Below, piece by piece: positions 40,300 to 53,200 of a stretch of 64,000 nt of DNA (position 1 is the stretch's first letter; the number at the start of each line of letters is the position of its first letter). Both the position numbers and the translations under genes were made by a program. Under the pieces are notes generated by a model. It saw only the letters and a program-made list of their open reading frames with translations. It did no database searches and was not told the DNA's origin. This DNA comes from Eleginops maclovinus (lineage: Eukaryota; Chordata; Actinopteri; Perciformes; Eleginopidae), in NCBI RefSeq assembly GCF_036324505.1, contig NC_086358.1, forward strand, positions 3,740,868 through 3,804,867, given 5' to 3'.

Positions 40300-40680
40300 A
40301 AACACAGCGGGAAAAGCAATAGTAGAACAGCTTCGGTTATCTTATAGTTAGCTTTTCAATAAAGGATATGAATGCTGGTTGAAGTTAATTATAAAAAGTA
40401 ATGGATAGAAGTGGAAAGCTTTAGCTGAAACCAATAGATAGATAGTGAGGTTAAAGTAATGGATGCATGGTTTACTAAAAGCAACAGATAGATGGTTAGC
40501 TAAAGGCAATAAATAAATCATAAGCTAAACTAAATGGATAAATGGTCTGCTAAAAGTAATGAATAAATTAGAAAGTGTTAGCCAAATTAAAGGCACTTAT
40601 AGCTGACTGAAAGGTAGTGCATAAACAGATACTTATGGAACCTAAAGTAATGGATAAATGGTTCAAGATTCTGCCAGCGG
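40300..40680. repeat. Degenerate tandem repeat, inverted relative of the GCTAAC family
   Basis: About ten loose units of AGCTAAAGTAATGGATAAATGG type. The reverse complement, CCATTTATCCATTACTTTAG, closely matches CCATTTATCCCTTACTTTAC at about 33295, which links the two loci in opposite orientation. Confidence 0.5.
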
Positions 40681-43600
40681 TAGTAGGAAATTAAACTTTT
40701 CTGAGCCAAAGATGGAACAAAAAGGGCCAATATCCACTTTTAAGAGTCTTGTATACCATCCCTACACCTGGCACCTGATGGCTGGTATCACTGAAGGTAT
40801 GTTTCCTGACAGCTCTTTGGGACAGCCTGGATAAAAGGTTGGGAATATCTGCTTTAGTTTGCACGACGAGCCACAAAAATGAGAACTTGCATCATCACTC
40901 GGTGGGCTAAGCATCTGCGAACCCATAAAAGGATTTCACTTTATTAAAGGCCTGTCACTGGCACCAGCGTTCAGTTTTTTTGCCCAGAAACATTGCCTTA
41001 AGGACTCGGGTATGCATGGTCATGAATAATATATCTCATGTAGCTTTTTAGCCTTAAGGCTTGCACCACACCGCGACTCTTCTCCAGAGCAGCGTGTCAG
41101 ATCCTCAGCCTTATATACGGCCTTGTTTTCCAAACATTGTTCATCTCATTATCATCACCATATGCTGCTAGCTTTGTCTTCGCTCATTAGCACACCCATT
41201 TAGAAAGAGATAGTGAAAGAGAGAGCGCGCGGGGGGAGGGGGGGGAGTGTGTCGTGAAATGCTAGGGAGATGCTGAGAAATGGGCTACAGAGAAATTTGT
41301 GCAGCCAACTGTTACAAAAGCTTTCTCTGAGTAATCCTCGTGAGGGATGACCATTAAACAGATAGGAGCACGATGCGGAGAAGACGGCGTAGGGAAACGA
41401 TAGCCGAGAGCTTATCTACCCTTAATTTTCTCTAATCCTTTGAAAACACAAGACCTCCCGTTGCCAGCTTTTTATGAAAAGAGCCACGTCATGCATTCCC
41501 CGTTTGGAGGTGGCCATCGATCTCCATTGTTCCTCTCTTCCTATTGACAGCAGGAAGCTTAGCAACAAGATTCCTTCTTGTGTTGTCTCACAGGACATTG
41601 TTAAAGGTGGATCAATAATTAGATACCCTCTGATATCTTTAAAGACCTGTTTGATCAAGAAATCGCTCAGCTGAAGGGATTTGCTTTAAGAGTAAGGTCT
41701 TTGGGAAGAAGTTCTCTCTGATATTTACTATTACCGTCCGTCGAGATGCGTCCTTTGAACATATTTCATTATTTTCCTTCCGCTGCTTCTGACACATGCT
41801 GAGGACAGTTGCTTTTGGATTCGTATCCAACTTCTAAACCATAGCAGATGGGGTTATCCATTTGCTACGGGCTCGTAATGTGTCATTGCATCTGACTTCA
41901 CACACAAAAATAATCCACCTTGTGGCATCTACGCTGCACGAGTGGATGGAGACGGCTCACACGTGAAGGGCGTTCGAGCAAAATGAAATGCCAAACAACA
42001 CCTCCGGATAACAAGACCCGTTTATCAGACTCTTTTAAAAACTATATGCGCGCTGCGGAGAGCCGACAGATGTGTGGGATACACAGAACGTGCTCAGAGG
42101 GGTTTGCTAAGAGAAACAATGGAGATCTGCAATTAATCACAGTAAATGGACCTTTTCCTTATTAGGCAGAGTCCAAATGTGGAATTAACAAATCAATTAA
42201 TAGCATGACAGACAGATAGTACATGTTGTATATCTAGAACTGGGATGCTATAATGATCAGAAGACAATCATGAGGGAATCATTTACCTCTCTCAAGTTCT
42301 CCACAGATACCTGAACTCTGATTCCAATGCTCTCTTATTGCTATCGGTCTGGTATATCCAGTACCTAGTAAGATCTACTTTACAGTCGGGTGTAACAGTA
42401 AGAAATAGGAGAGTTCAAACAATTACAGATGCATAGTTCAGATTTTCCCAATCAGTTTGTTATTATATCATCATTGTACGCTGTTTAGAAAGTATTCAGC
42501 TCTGCCCGGTTCACCTGCAGCTCTGCCCGCTGTGAGGGGAGCAAAACACACGTTTTGAGTTAGGCCTATCACACTATTTGATCTACCTCTGAATCTACCT
42601 AAACTAAATATAAATATATCTACTCTTTACTGTCTGGATCAGCGAGCTGCATGAAACGGATACGGACCGGACCAGCTGTCAGGAGAGAGGGAGAGAGGAA
42701 AAGAGAGCGCTCCGTTTATTATAGCCGTGTTTTTATCCAAAGTTACTGTAAACCTTGTAATAATGTAGTTAGTCTACATTAGTAAGTTGTGGATCTCTGG
42801 GTGCAACAGTGCAATAGTCCCACACTGCCGACATGTTGTGTTTTTTTTTTATATAAACGGACTACGGGGGCCGCAGATGTTATGATGGAACGCGGGAAAA
42901 AGTAACTAAAGCATCGGCCGTCACCAGAGGTTGTCTGTGTCATACATATGGGTTGGAGGCGTCTTAATAAACCTACTGTATGAGGAGGTTCTATTATCTT
43001 TCTTTTTGTTAAATACGGTTATTTGTACAGGATGAGTGGGGGTCAGATTACATTACATTCAAGATTTCATGACACCAATCATTTAATGAACACCAAAATG
43101 ACTCAATGAAATGAGAGTACCAATTAATGGGAAACATTTTAAAGTACATATGAAGAAAATAATTAGAGATGTAAGAGAACAATGAAGTTATTGCATTGGT
43201 TGTCATAAGTTATAGTTCATCCCAACTCAAACAGGAGGTTCCCGTATCATCTACTCACTAGTTGCTTGATGATAGGAATGCAAGAAGGCGGGGAAATGAA
43301 GCTGCCGTGAGAATTATGATGCGAGCAAAGGAGCAAGTCCAATGACCGAGTATAAAAAAGGATTTATGGGTCGAACAAATACAGGACTTTTATCCGTGTG
43401 ACCGGAGTTAGGACAAAAGTAGTTTGAAACAACATGTCCGACATAATAAACAAGACATACTTGATGTTACATTATCGTATCTTTCCTCGCCCTGATCCCT
43501 AAAATCTGTTATATTTTTGCAGGGAAGTTGGACTTTAACCTTTTTATTTTGCCACTGCAACCACCCTTACGTAACGTGCCTCACAAGGATGAACCCAATA

Positions 43601-46600
43601 GAGTTGTGGGATGCAGATTTAGAAGTCTGTGGATAAAATACAGCCACATCAGTGCTTGGAAACATTGGACGGGTGCATGCCTTCAAAGGGTGGTAGCAGA
43701 TCAGTTTCAATTATTCCCTCACCTGACCCCCATGAAGTGTGAAATGAATATTCCTTTCTTAATTTTAGAATTCAGTCTCTAGTTTTATGTCGTGCGTGCT
43801 TCGAGCAGACGTCTCCGGTGTCTACGGACCGATGGTGCCTCATCCTGACGGGACCCATCAGTCACCGGGCCACAGAGAGGCAGACAGAGAAAGTCTCTAT
43901 TCATCATGATGACGAAGCACCACTCAAGGAAATCGAGCATCCACAATAACATCTGGACCCGTTGTTTTTCCTCAAAGATCTTCTGGAAAAATCTTCCGTT
44001 GTAAGTCGTGGCCTGATTATTTGTGGAGGTTTTCCAGGAAAAAAAAGAGGTCAAACTCTTAACTTTGTTCCGTCCTTTCTCTGAGGTCGTTCTGAGCTTC
44101 CTGGTTGGCAGGATGCTACCACTGCAGTACCACCTTGACTTACTGAGCTCTACTGTCCAACCCCCGTCCCCCCGTTATGAGTCAGCAGTGGGGCTGCAAC
44201 TCCATCAACTGAGGGCAACATGCTGCTAGAGACAAGGTAAGATGGACGTGCAGGGGGCAGTGGAAGACACGGCACGGGGGGGCTGACAACATGTCAGCAG
44301 GGCCGATCCAGGACACTGCTCTCCTGTCAGAACCTGTCCGGTAGTTATGGTCTGTTTGATGGGAAAAGTCTGACTCATTCTGGAGGAATATAATATTGAA
44401 TATAATAAGAGGCCAATATTTATGCCCCCAGGCCCACGTCTTTTGGGGGTTTCTTTCTAATGGTTCTAACACACATCATACAATGTCAGTATTTGCAAGA
44501 ACATGTTGGATGGACTTCCAAGACATTTTGCAGGCATTCATGGTTCCTAGAAAGTGAACCCAAAGGCTTTTTCCAGCTGTTGGATAAGTTGTCTAAAAAC
44601 ATGTTAAAAATACTTTGGTTCAGGACCAGAAACATGCTAAATGAATTATATAACCTGTACTCACCGCTAATTACAAAATGCTTTACATGCTAATACGCTA
44701 AACTAAGATTGTGAATAAGATCAAACACGAATCCTGCTCATATTTTCCTGTGTTCTAAGAAACATTTTAATAACCGGCAATTGATAATGTCAATCTGATT
44801 TGTATCGGGGGTTAAAAATACACATTAATCCAGCAGCCCGCTTCATAACCGAGCAGACGTGCTGATCGCTGATAGTATTTAATTAAACGTGACCTCAGCA
44901 TTTATTCCCCTGACGTCTTTGCCCTCCAGTCGGCTCCCCCGTCTCCCCTGAGGAGAAGCTTTATGTTGAAACGCTTTAGTCTGCTGCACCTGGCCTTTGG
45001 GCTGAACTTGTGGCAGGTTTAAGCACATCTGTGAGGGGCTTCTCTGAGCCTGTGATGACAAGAAAGGGCAGCAGGCAGGTTTCCCCTTCGCCCATCCTTC
45101 AGCAACTATCCAGCCAGCAGCAGAGGAATAGAAATGAACCGCAATAAGAGCTGAATTCAGACAAATCTGGGAGTTAAACGCAGGCGCTGACGGCTTAAGC
45201 TGCGTGCACGCCATCAGAACAATCTAATCAATCCAAGACTGCAATTAACCAGCTTTTTTTATTCGGGGGAACAAAGAAAGGCCTTCTAGGTGTACGTCTG
45301 TAGAGCCGCAGTTTAAATAACCCCTTGTTGCATACTTCCTGGTATTGACTCGCAGCACAACAGCTCGATAGCATGGAGCTTTATCATCGTCCACAGACGT
45401 AATTTGTTTTTGCCGCAAGACTTATAGCTTCTTGACATTTCCAAGTTTCTTCAGAACATTGTGTCCTCAATCTTTCTTGTTTCTTGCATCCATATGTGAG
45501 CTACATAATCTCATCTAAAAACTAAAAACTGTGTGTTTGTTCCCTAATCTTCAATATCAGCCAGTGTTGCTTTGATGTGTGTGTGTGCTCCTGAGCTGTG
45601 AAAGCGTAATTTGCTCTAATTGAACGTGATGATGTGCTTTATTGTAGATGTGACATGGCTTCACTAATAGGGAGAAAGGCCTCCGCGGGGCCAGATTGAG
45701 AGGCTCGTTGTTGAGAGTGATCTCGCTGCCTCTGCTCTGCTGCCATATGTCTCATATCAGCACATGGTAGGCAACACACTCTCATCCGTGTGTTATTTGT
45801 GTACCTGTTACCCTTCTTTGCCTCCTCCTCTTCCTCAATCCCTCGCTCACGCTGTCCATCTGCCGTGAAAAGCATCCTGAGGATTTCACTTTCTCTCTGC
45901 ACTTTTATTCCATCCGATACTTTCCCCGATTTCCTCCCGTTCGTGGAATATGTAACATTTTTCGAGGGAACGAATCTTCTTTCAGATATCTCGCAGAGGC
46001 CCAGAGGGATATCAGCACCAAGAGGGACAGATTAGCCCCGTGAGTGAGTCTCACACTTCTGTCTATTCATCCACAAAAGAGGCCTCAGTGACGTTCTATT
46101 TTTAGCGATATAAAGTAAACGCGGCCATTTGGTGGCCCCGCGCCGCAGGGATCGACTCGAGCGAGACACCCATACTTCCTCGGAGAGACAGGGAAATAAG
46201 GAAGTGGAAAAAGTAGGTTACTGAAGAAAGACCGGCTGCCTCGCTTCATTTGTAATCAGGGTGCAAAGTGTTCAGTGTTGGCCATTTGTATGTGTTTCAT
46301 TGCACTGTACAGCATTTACATTTTGCATGCTCTGTTTATCTTTTCTTATAGTCTCTCTTGCACTATTTTTATTTAGTTGTATGTCTTATATTCACATTGC
46401 ATAGTTGGAGGAGCTTGCATATCATTGCATATCTACACTGTGCATGAATCCATTTGAACCCTGTGAGAAGGACAGTGACTGAAGACAATTGTACAACAGA
46501 AATGCATATTGATGTGGATGCACATTCCCACTCGGGTGTTTGCACCCAGTGTCCATTTGTGCAGTTTGATGCCGCTTTCCGTGTGAACGCATGTGCCTTT

Positions 46601-48638
46601 TTGCATCATGCACTCAATGATCTGCGGTAGCATTTATGCGAGGGTCCGTTTGCAAGGCGGTACTCCTGCAGAGTGCCAGTGTAACTGTCTCCGCTGCGTG
46701 TCTTGGCAACAGGGAGTGTGAGGGAACCAGTGAGAGCACACGCCTCCTTCTGCCCGACAAAATGCTGCAGAGCGGGGAAGGCAGGCAGGCGAGAGAGATG
46801 GCTTCTGCGCGACAGCATGGGGGTAAGAAATGGGTCATAAGGAAATCCCCATATGGACGACCATGCACCCCATACCCCGGGCAGTACCATGAGGCCTCTC
46901 AAAACTCACCCAGAGCGCACAGCGAGAGGCACAGAGGGAACAAACGCTTGGGGAAATATGCAGGGAGGGAGCAGTTTATAAGGAGCATCCTCTGCCTCGA
47001 TACACATTCTGCATCAGAAAGAGGCATACTGTATGTCACGTGACTGCATGAGTGTGAGGACCAGCGTTTCTTCTCAGACGGATTTTGGAAACCTTTTTCT
47101 ATAAGGAACATTTTGCTGCAGATTCTGCTAATGATTGCTGTTCTTAGATGGTTTGACAATCCACCAAGGTGTGAGCAAAGACTAGAAGAGCTTCATAATA
47201 TCAATAATCCTGCACAACAAATCCAACCACACTCAAAATGTGTGTATCATCTGGAGTGGTTATAATGATAGATTGGGGTGTTGTAGCTCAATCAAGTCCG
47301 AAATCATGGTTGGTGCTGATGTTGGCTTGAGGGGTTTTGATGTTTTTTTGGAAATAGGACATAAAGCTTTTGGGAAAACATCAATAAAGACTAATGGACT
47401 TAACAAACCTGAGTCCATTGAGACTAAAACAACCCTTAAGTCGGCTAATATGGGGGGTGTCCCTAGTTGTCTGCAAAGAACAAGAATGTGATTTTCCAGT
47501 TGAAGGAGAAACACATGTCTGATACTCAGGAAGACAGAGAAGTTGCTTGGTTAAATAATCCATAATCATCCTGCTGTTGGACAAAGGAACCTGTCTCCCG
47601 TCCAAATGCAGCATTTTAAGGATGGTAATTACTTTTCTAAGCAATTCCCCAATCGTTTCAGATGATGTCATTCTCTAAAGGCCTGAAGAAGTGAAAAATC
47701 TCAGAATTTAGTCTCTACATTTTCAGTGTAATACCCATTTTACTAACCCAACACTACTTCACACACGTCAAAGTCTAGACTACAGAAGTCAGACCTCTGA
47801 TAAGTTATTTATCCAGGTTGTTAGAGATCCATTTGAGAAGTCATTGACTCCTGAAGAGGATACAACAAACACACACACGTGTATTGTACTTACTGTACAA
47901 AGTCTATCTCTGACATTGTCTCCTGTCTTATCATCTCATGCACACACATAACAAACACATGCTCACACACATTTCATACACATGTCTTCCCAAGTGAGCT
48001 AAATCTAAACTGGTTAATTATGAGATTCATCGCTGTTAGCACCTGTTAGGTAATTAATGCCAATCACTGCCTTCTGGGGAGCAAAATTATCCTCTGTTAA
48101 AAAAAAAAAAAACTGTTAGCTACGTAGCATCTCTCTCTTCCCTCCTTCCTTTCTCTCTCCCCTGCTTATTACCTCCAACAACCTGTGTGCCCCGCGCCTG
48201 CTGTTAGCAAATCATCCCAGAAAATAAATAAGCAACGCTATAAACAAATGTGGCCATGCTAGTGGAGAAGCAGTCTTGGAACTTCATCAACCACAGATGG
48301 GCAGACGGTGTAGGAGTGTGCACGGTGCGATGGAGAAACCTGAGATGTCATTTAGCAATCAGTAAACAATAAATAATTTAGGAGTGCGCTAATGCTGGCA
48401 TGCTAATGGTGGTGGCTGCCCAAGAGTGCTGGTTGGCAGAGCTGGTGCTGCAGCATCATGACTGCATTTCAATGTGTTGCAAATTTAATCTTAAATCAAA
48501 CCCGCTTGATATTTAAAACCTTCACTCCAGGGTTGCTGCAGCTGTAGTGGAGGAGCGGGGGGTTCTCTGCTCCTCGCTTTACTACATAACGGATTGGGCA
48601 TTGGTAGATCGTGCAGGGGAATATTTCTCTACAACATA
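40681..48638. other. Likely intron or upstream flank, no gene seen
   Basis: Unique-looking sequence with short G runs (41230-41246) and an A run (48100-48112). Open frames of 80-135 codons near 43.8, 45.0 and 46.6-46.9 kb have no family signature and no flanking splice support. Confidence 0.45.
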
Positions 48639-48845
48639 CAGTGGGGCAAAAAAGTATTTAGTCAGCCACCAATTGTGCAAGTTCTCCCATTTAAAAAGAT
48701 GAGAGAGGCCTGTCATTTTTATCATAGGTACGCTTCAACTATGAGAGACAGAATGAGAAAAAAAAATCCAGGAAATCACATTGTAGGATTTTTAATGAAT
48801 TAATTGGTAAATTCCTCGGTAAAATAAGTATTTGGTCACCTACAA
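48639..48845 (+). repeat. Left terminal inverted repeat of the Tc1 element
   Basis: It matches the reverse complement of about 50040-50243. The outer direct repeat is at about 48652-48664 and the inner at about 48825-48838. Confidence 0.92.
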
Positions 48846-49004
48846 ACAAGCAAGATTTCTGGCTCTCACAGACCTGTAACTTCTTCTTTAAGAGGCTCCT
48901 CTGTCCTCCACTCGTTACCTGTATTAATGGCACCTTTTTGAACTCGTTATCAGTATAAAAGACACCTGTCCACAACCTCAAACAGTCATACTCCAAACTC
49001 CACT

Positions 49005-50027
49005 ATGGCCAAGACCAAAGAGCTGTCAAAGGAGACCAGAGACAAAATTGTAGACCTGCACCAGGCTGGGAAAACTGAATCTGCAATAGGTAAGCAGCTT
49101 GGTGTGAAGAAATCAACTGTGGGAGCAATTATTAGAAAATGGAAGACATACAAGACCACTGCTAATCTCCCTCGATCTGGGGCTCCACGCAAGATCTCAC
49201 CCCGTGGGGTCAAAATGATCACAAGAACGGTGAGCAAAAATGCCAGAACCACACGGGGGGACCTAGTGAATGACCTGCAGAGAGCTGGGACCAAAGTAAC
49301 AGAGGCTACCATCAGTAACACACTACGCCGCCAGGGACTTAAATCCTGCAGTTCCAGACGTGTCCCCCTGCTTAAGCCAGTACATGTCCAGGCCCGTCTG
49401 AAGTTTGCTAGAGGGCATTTGGATGATCCAGAAGAGGATTGGGAGAATGTCATATGGTCAGATGAAACCAAAATAGAACTTTTTGGTAAAAACTCAACTC
49501 GTGGTGTTTGGAGGAGAAAGAATGCAGAGTTGCATCCAAAGAACACCATACCTACTGTGAAGCATGGGGGTGGAAACATCATGCTTTGGGGCTGTTTTTC
49601 TGCAAAGGGACCAGGACGACTGATCCGTGTAAAGGAAAGAATGAATGGGGCCATGTATCGTGAGATTTTGAGTGAAAACCTCCTTCCATCAGCAAGGGCA
49701 CTGAAGATGAAGCGTGGCTGGGTCTTTCAGCATGACAATGATCCCAAACACACCGCCAGGGCAACGAAGGAGTGGCTTCGTAAGAAGCATTTCAAGGTCC
49801 TGGAGTGGCCTAGCCAGTCTCCAGATCTCAACCCCATAGAAAATCTTTGGAGGGAGTTGAAAGTCTGTGTTGCCCAGCGACAGCCCCAAAACATCACTGC
49901 TTTAGAGGAGATCTGCATGGAGGAATGGGCCAAAATACCAGCAACAGTGTGTGGAAACCTTGTGAAGACTTACAGAAAACGTTTGACCTCTGTCATTGCC
50001 AACAAAGGGTATATATCAAAGTATTGA
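49005..50027 (+). CDS. Tc1-like transposase, full length
   Basis: This 340-residue DDE transposase cuts and pastes its own element at TA dinucleotides. The N-terminal 110 residues form the paired-like DNA-binding region, with helix-turn-helix sequence around [20 protein letters not shown] (27-46) and a GAPRK motif (59-63) at the usual GRPR hook/nuclear-signal position. The catalytic triad is visible: D153 in IWSDETK, D244 in FQHDNDPKH and E279 in NPIENLW. D244 and E279 are separated by 34 residues, the DD34E signature of Tc1. A glycine-rich box ([12 protein letters not shown]) lies at 188-199. The frame is uninterrupted from ATG to TGA and 340 aa is the normal family length. It lies centrally between terminal inverted repeats and appears to have its own promoter region in the left repeat. 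I see no disabling change, though activity cannot be read from sequence alone. Confidence 0.96.
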   Translation: MAKTKELSKETRDKIVDLHQAGKTESAIGKQLGVKKSTVGAIIRKWKTYKTTANLPRSGAPRKISPRGVKMITRTVSKNARTTRGDLVNDLQRAGTKVTEATISNTLRRQGLKSCSSRRVPLLKPVHVQARLKFARGHLDDPEEDWENVIWSDETKIELFGKNSTRGVWRRKNAELHPKNTIPTVKHGGGNIMLWGCFSAKGPGRLIRVKERMNGAMYREILSENLLPSARALKMKRGWVFQHDNDPKHTARATKEWLRKKHFKVLEWPSQSPDLNPIENLWRELKVCVAQRQPQNITALEEICMEEWAKIPATVCGNLVKTYRKRLTSVIANKGYISKY

Positions 50028-50039
50028 GATGAACTTTTG

Positions 50040-50243
50040 TTATTGACCAAATACTTATTTTCCACAATCATTTGAAAATAAATTAATTAAAAATCCTACA
50101 ATGTGATTTCCTGGATTTTTTTTTCTCATTCTGTCTCTCATAGTTGAGGTATACCTATGATAAAAATTACAGGCCTCTCTCATCTTTTTAAATAGGAGAA
50201 CTTGCACAATTGGTGGCTGACTAAATACTTTTTTGCCCCACTG
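50040..50243 (-). repeat. Right terminal inverted repeat of the Tc1 element
   Basis: It is inverted relative to the left end. It carries an inner direct repeat just after the transposase stop (TTGACCAAATACTTATT) and an outer one near the tip. Confidence 0.92.
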
Positions 50244-50245
50244 TA

Positions 50246-53200
50246 TACCCTTTTAGAGCAGTGCGTAAATGCAGATTACATCGACTGCTGCTAGCTAGCT
50301 AATTGAGCTAACGTTAGCAAGTTGTTTGGAAACGCCATCTCAATTTAAGAATTAGGCTGTGTTTGGTAAATGTAGGTTGACTAGCTAAGGTTGCTAAAGT
50401 TCCCGTAATGTAACATTATGGCAGGTACGAGTTAAACAAAGAGGACAAAACCCAACTCTTTACATGCATGGTTTGTCTTTTACCACACTTACAATGATTC
50501 AACTTTGGGGGAAAGTCCAAAGCTTGACTCCTTCCCTTCCTTTAAAGTAATGTTTAAGCTCAATCACTGTCTGAGATACGAGATGGACAGGAGAGATTCT
50601 TAAGGGGTCACATTTTATAAAAAAGATGAATTCATGTTTCAAAATGATAAATGCCTTATTCATCTAATCAAAACCAAGCAACTGATCAAAGCTTTGATTC
50701 CTTAAGTAGACGCAGAGACTTCGGCTTAAATGAACGTTTCACCAACAAAGAGAGCTTGTTTTAAATTCACCGAACAATCTGGACAAGCGTGGGATGACTC
50801 ATGATTTAGCAAGGTACCCAGAGGGGGATATATCGTGGGTCAGGGGAGGCAGTCGTACATAAATCTAATCTGTTGCACAGGTTTTGCTGCGTGGAATGAA
50901 TTATACATCATTGAACTGTTGATCTTCGGGCAGAGGCGGGTGGGAAAACGTAAGCATTCAGAGAGGAGACGATGACTTATAAGTATGGGATGGGCGGAGA
51001 GGAAGTGGTGGATGTATCGAGGGGACAGATTAAAATCAATGAAAACATATGGCCGGACTGAATGACTACAGCAGGATCGAATTCAATATGATGCTGAAAT
51101 AACATCTGGAGCAGACAGGCAGCTGAGGGAAATGATTGCAGTGAAGGCCATGCATGCGAAATGTCACACACTCGCCTCTTGACTTTGAATGCTTATGATT
51201 GTACCAACATAAGTAACAAATCACAACGAAAATCAAGGAGCGCGACTCATTTTATCGTCCAGGTTATAATAAAAGGCACCCATTTATTTCGAGGTACAGC
51301 AGAAAGAGAAGCAATGAAGTACAGAAAAGTCAATGTTGACCAGAGAGGTGTTTAGCAACTGCAGGGTAATTGGATGCTATGTGCTGTTGATGCAGGATAG
51401 ACAGCATGAATTTAAAATGACAACAATTTAATCGTTAGTTTTCATTTCTGACGTGTTTCTTATGGCAGTGTTGTTTTTGTATATCTGTGACCAGCACCTA
51501 CACGTTTTGCATTAACACACTGTTAAAGTATGCACACTCACACATTTACATACTTAAAACCTGCTCTGAAGCTCATGTGATGTGGATTTTGGACAACTTC
51601 CTTTAGTTTTTTCCTGGCAACGATGAACCAGAATTACCCTAAAAATATCCGTGCATAAAACAGATTGGGTATGTGACAGACAACAAATTAAGAATTGATT
51701 TGGAGCTTGTTCGTACCAATTACCTGTGCATGCATACCCACGATACTCGCACTCCTAACCCAATTGTCTCTGCCGCCTCAAATTCTTTCTACTTCCTTCT
51801 CATTGTCTACCTGCAGAAACTAGAAATCAATCCCTCTCGTCTTCCACACAATGCAGGATTGATGCCACATTCACATCAATACTGTTTGTTCACACTTCAG
51901 ACTCGCCGATGTTCCAGAAACGTTGAACACGAAGGAGCGTTGGACCGATTCAGGACTAAATGAATGTCGAAGCCCACGTTTCCACGACAGAGGAATGTTG
52001 TCATTGTTATTATGAAGGTGAAACACAATGAGAAGCTTGGTCTGAATCCTATCAGCTTTCTCTTCCTGCTTTCCTATCAAGGAAGGCCCTAAAGATCGAT
52101 GGTCTCAATATGGACCTCCTCACGCCCACACTCTCCGCCTCCCCCTCTGTGAGCTGCTTTTCTTTTCCCACAATCTTTCTTCCATCATCTCCGGTCCTCC
52201 GCCTGCTCTACCAGTCTTGTGTTTTTGTTCCCTTCTCCACTCAGTCTCTTGTCTTTAAGACTTGGCATGTAGGACTAGTCTCCGTCAGGCTGTATCAGAA
52301 TAGAAAGTGAGGGGGGAAAAGGCACTTTCAGATCCCCTCTGCTTCCATTTCCCAGGATTCCTCAGGGCGACTGATTCAATCGCTGCCTTCTGGTGAGGTT
52401 GACAGTGACATCTGAAGGTACGTCTCCCTCTGGATTCCTGTCTCTTGATTTCTTATTCCCCTACTTGCTGCAAACACTCCATGCAATTACCGTGTCTCTA
52501 TAGTTAATAAAAGTTCCTTTCTGATGCGATTGGAGATGTTTATCATATTTGCAAAGACGTACAGAGCCCTTCACAATAATAGAGCTGAATTAAACTTGAA
52601 TGCATCATCACAGGAAGAGTACTGTTGACTATACTGTATATAACTGGGCAGCCTCCTAAATGAATATGCTCTCTGATTTTTCCAATAAGGTAAGGCCCGT
52701 TGGGATTATGAAGCTCATTAAATAGCTTCGTGCACAGACAGTGTGGCATGCTGTCGCCTCTGATCTGATGAGGAGATACGGAAATGGTGCATTTGCATAT
52801 ATGCCTGAGACGAAACAGTGGCCAATGAAAGGGCAGAAAAGCAATTCAAAATTTCCATTTCGAGTCAGCAGGTTCACCAAAACCACCGACACTGCGCTTT
52901 TGACAAGAAAGGATTTGGACATCCAAGTGTTAGGAACAGACTACAGAGAGCCGGTAGACTGCAGAGGAGTACTTTGATTTGTTTATTTGGATGCTTTTAT
53001 GATCTAAAACATAATTTGACTTGGTTGGATGTTATTATTTATCACCCAGTTAGATGACTCACTCTCAATTCCATACACTTAATGGGAATTTAGCCTAGCA
53101 TGAAAACTGCTAGCACACATTCAACATGTTAAAGCATTTGTTTAATTCATTAAAAAAACTCAAATCTTAAAATGGTAATGTGTGTTCTCGAGAGGACTAT

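Larger units (their letters stand above)
48639..50243 (+). mobile_element. Complete Tc1/mariner transposon with IR/DR ends
   Basis: The 1,605-bp element is flanked by TA on both sides (48637-48638 and 50244-50245). Both ends begin CAGTGGGGCAAAAAAG, and the inverted repeats stay nearly identical for about 170 bp with only a handful of mismatches, then continue less well to about 210 bp. Each end has an outer and an inner copy of AAGTATTTRGTCA (outer at the tip, inner near 48825 and 50045). This is the IR/DR arrangement of Sleeping Beauty-type elements, whose direct repeats bind transposase. With an intact transposase it has all parts expected of an autonomous copy. Confidence 0.95.

Noticed and set aside
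43785..44054. 89-codon minus-strand frame considered as an upstream SHISA9 exon
   Set aside because: No Shisa cysteine pattern, membrane segment or matching splice phase.
46606..47043. Overlapping frames on both strands (98-135 codons) near 46.6-47.0 kb
   Set aside because: No domain features. GT and AG dinucleotides present do not form convincing exon borders.
47260..47671. Two overlapping minus-strand frames that could be parts of one decayed protein
   Set aside because: No similarity that I can name; joining them would need a frameshift without support.
48986..49933. Minus-strand frames of 61-222 codons across the transposase
   Set aside because: Antisense shadows of the transposase frame.
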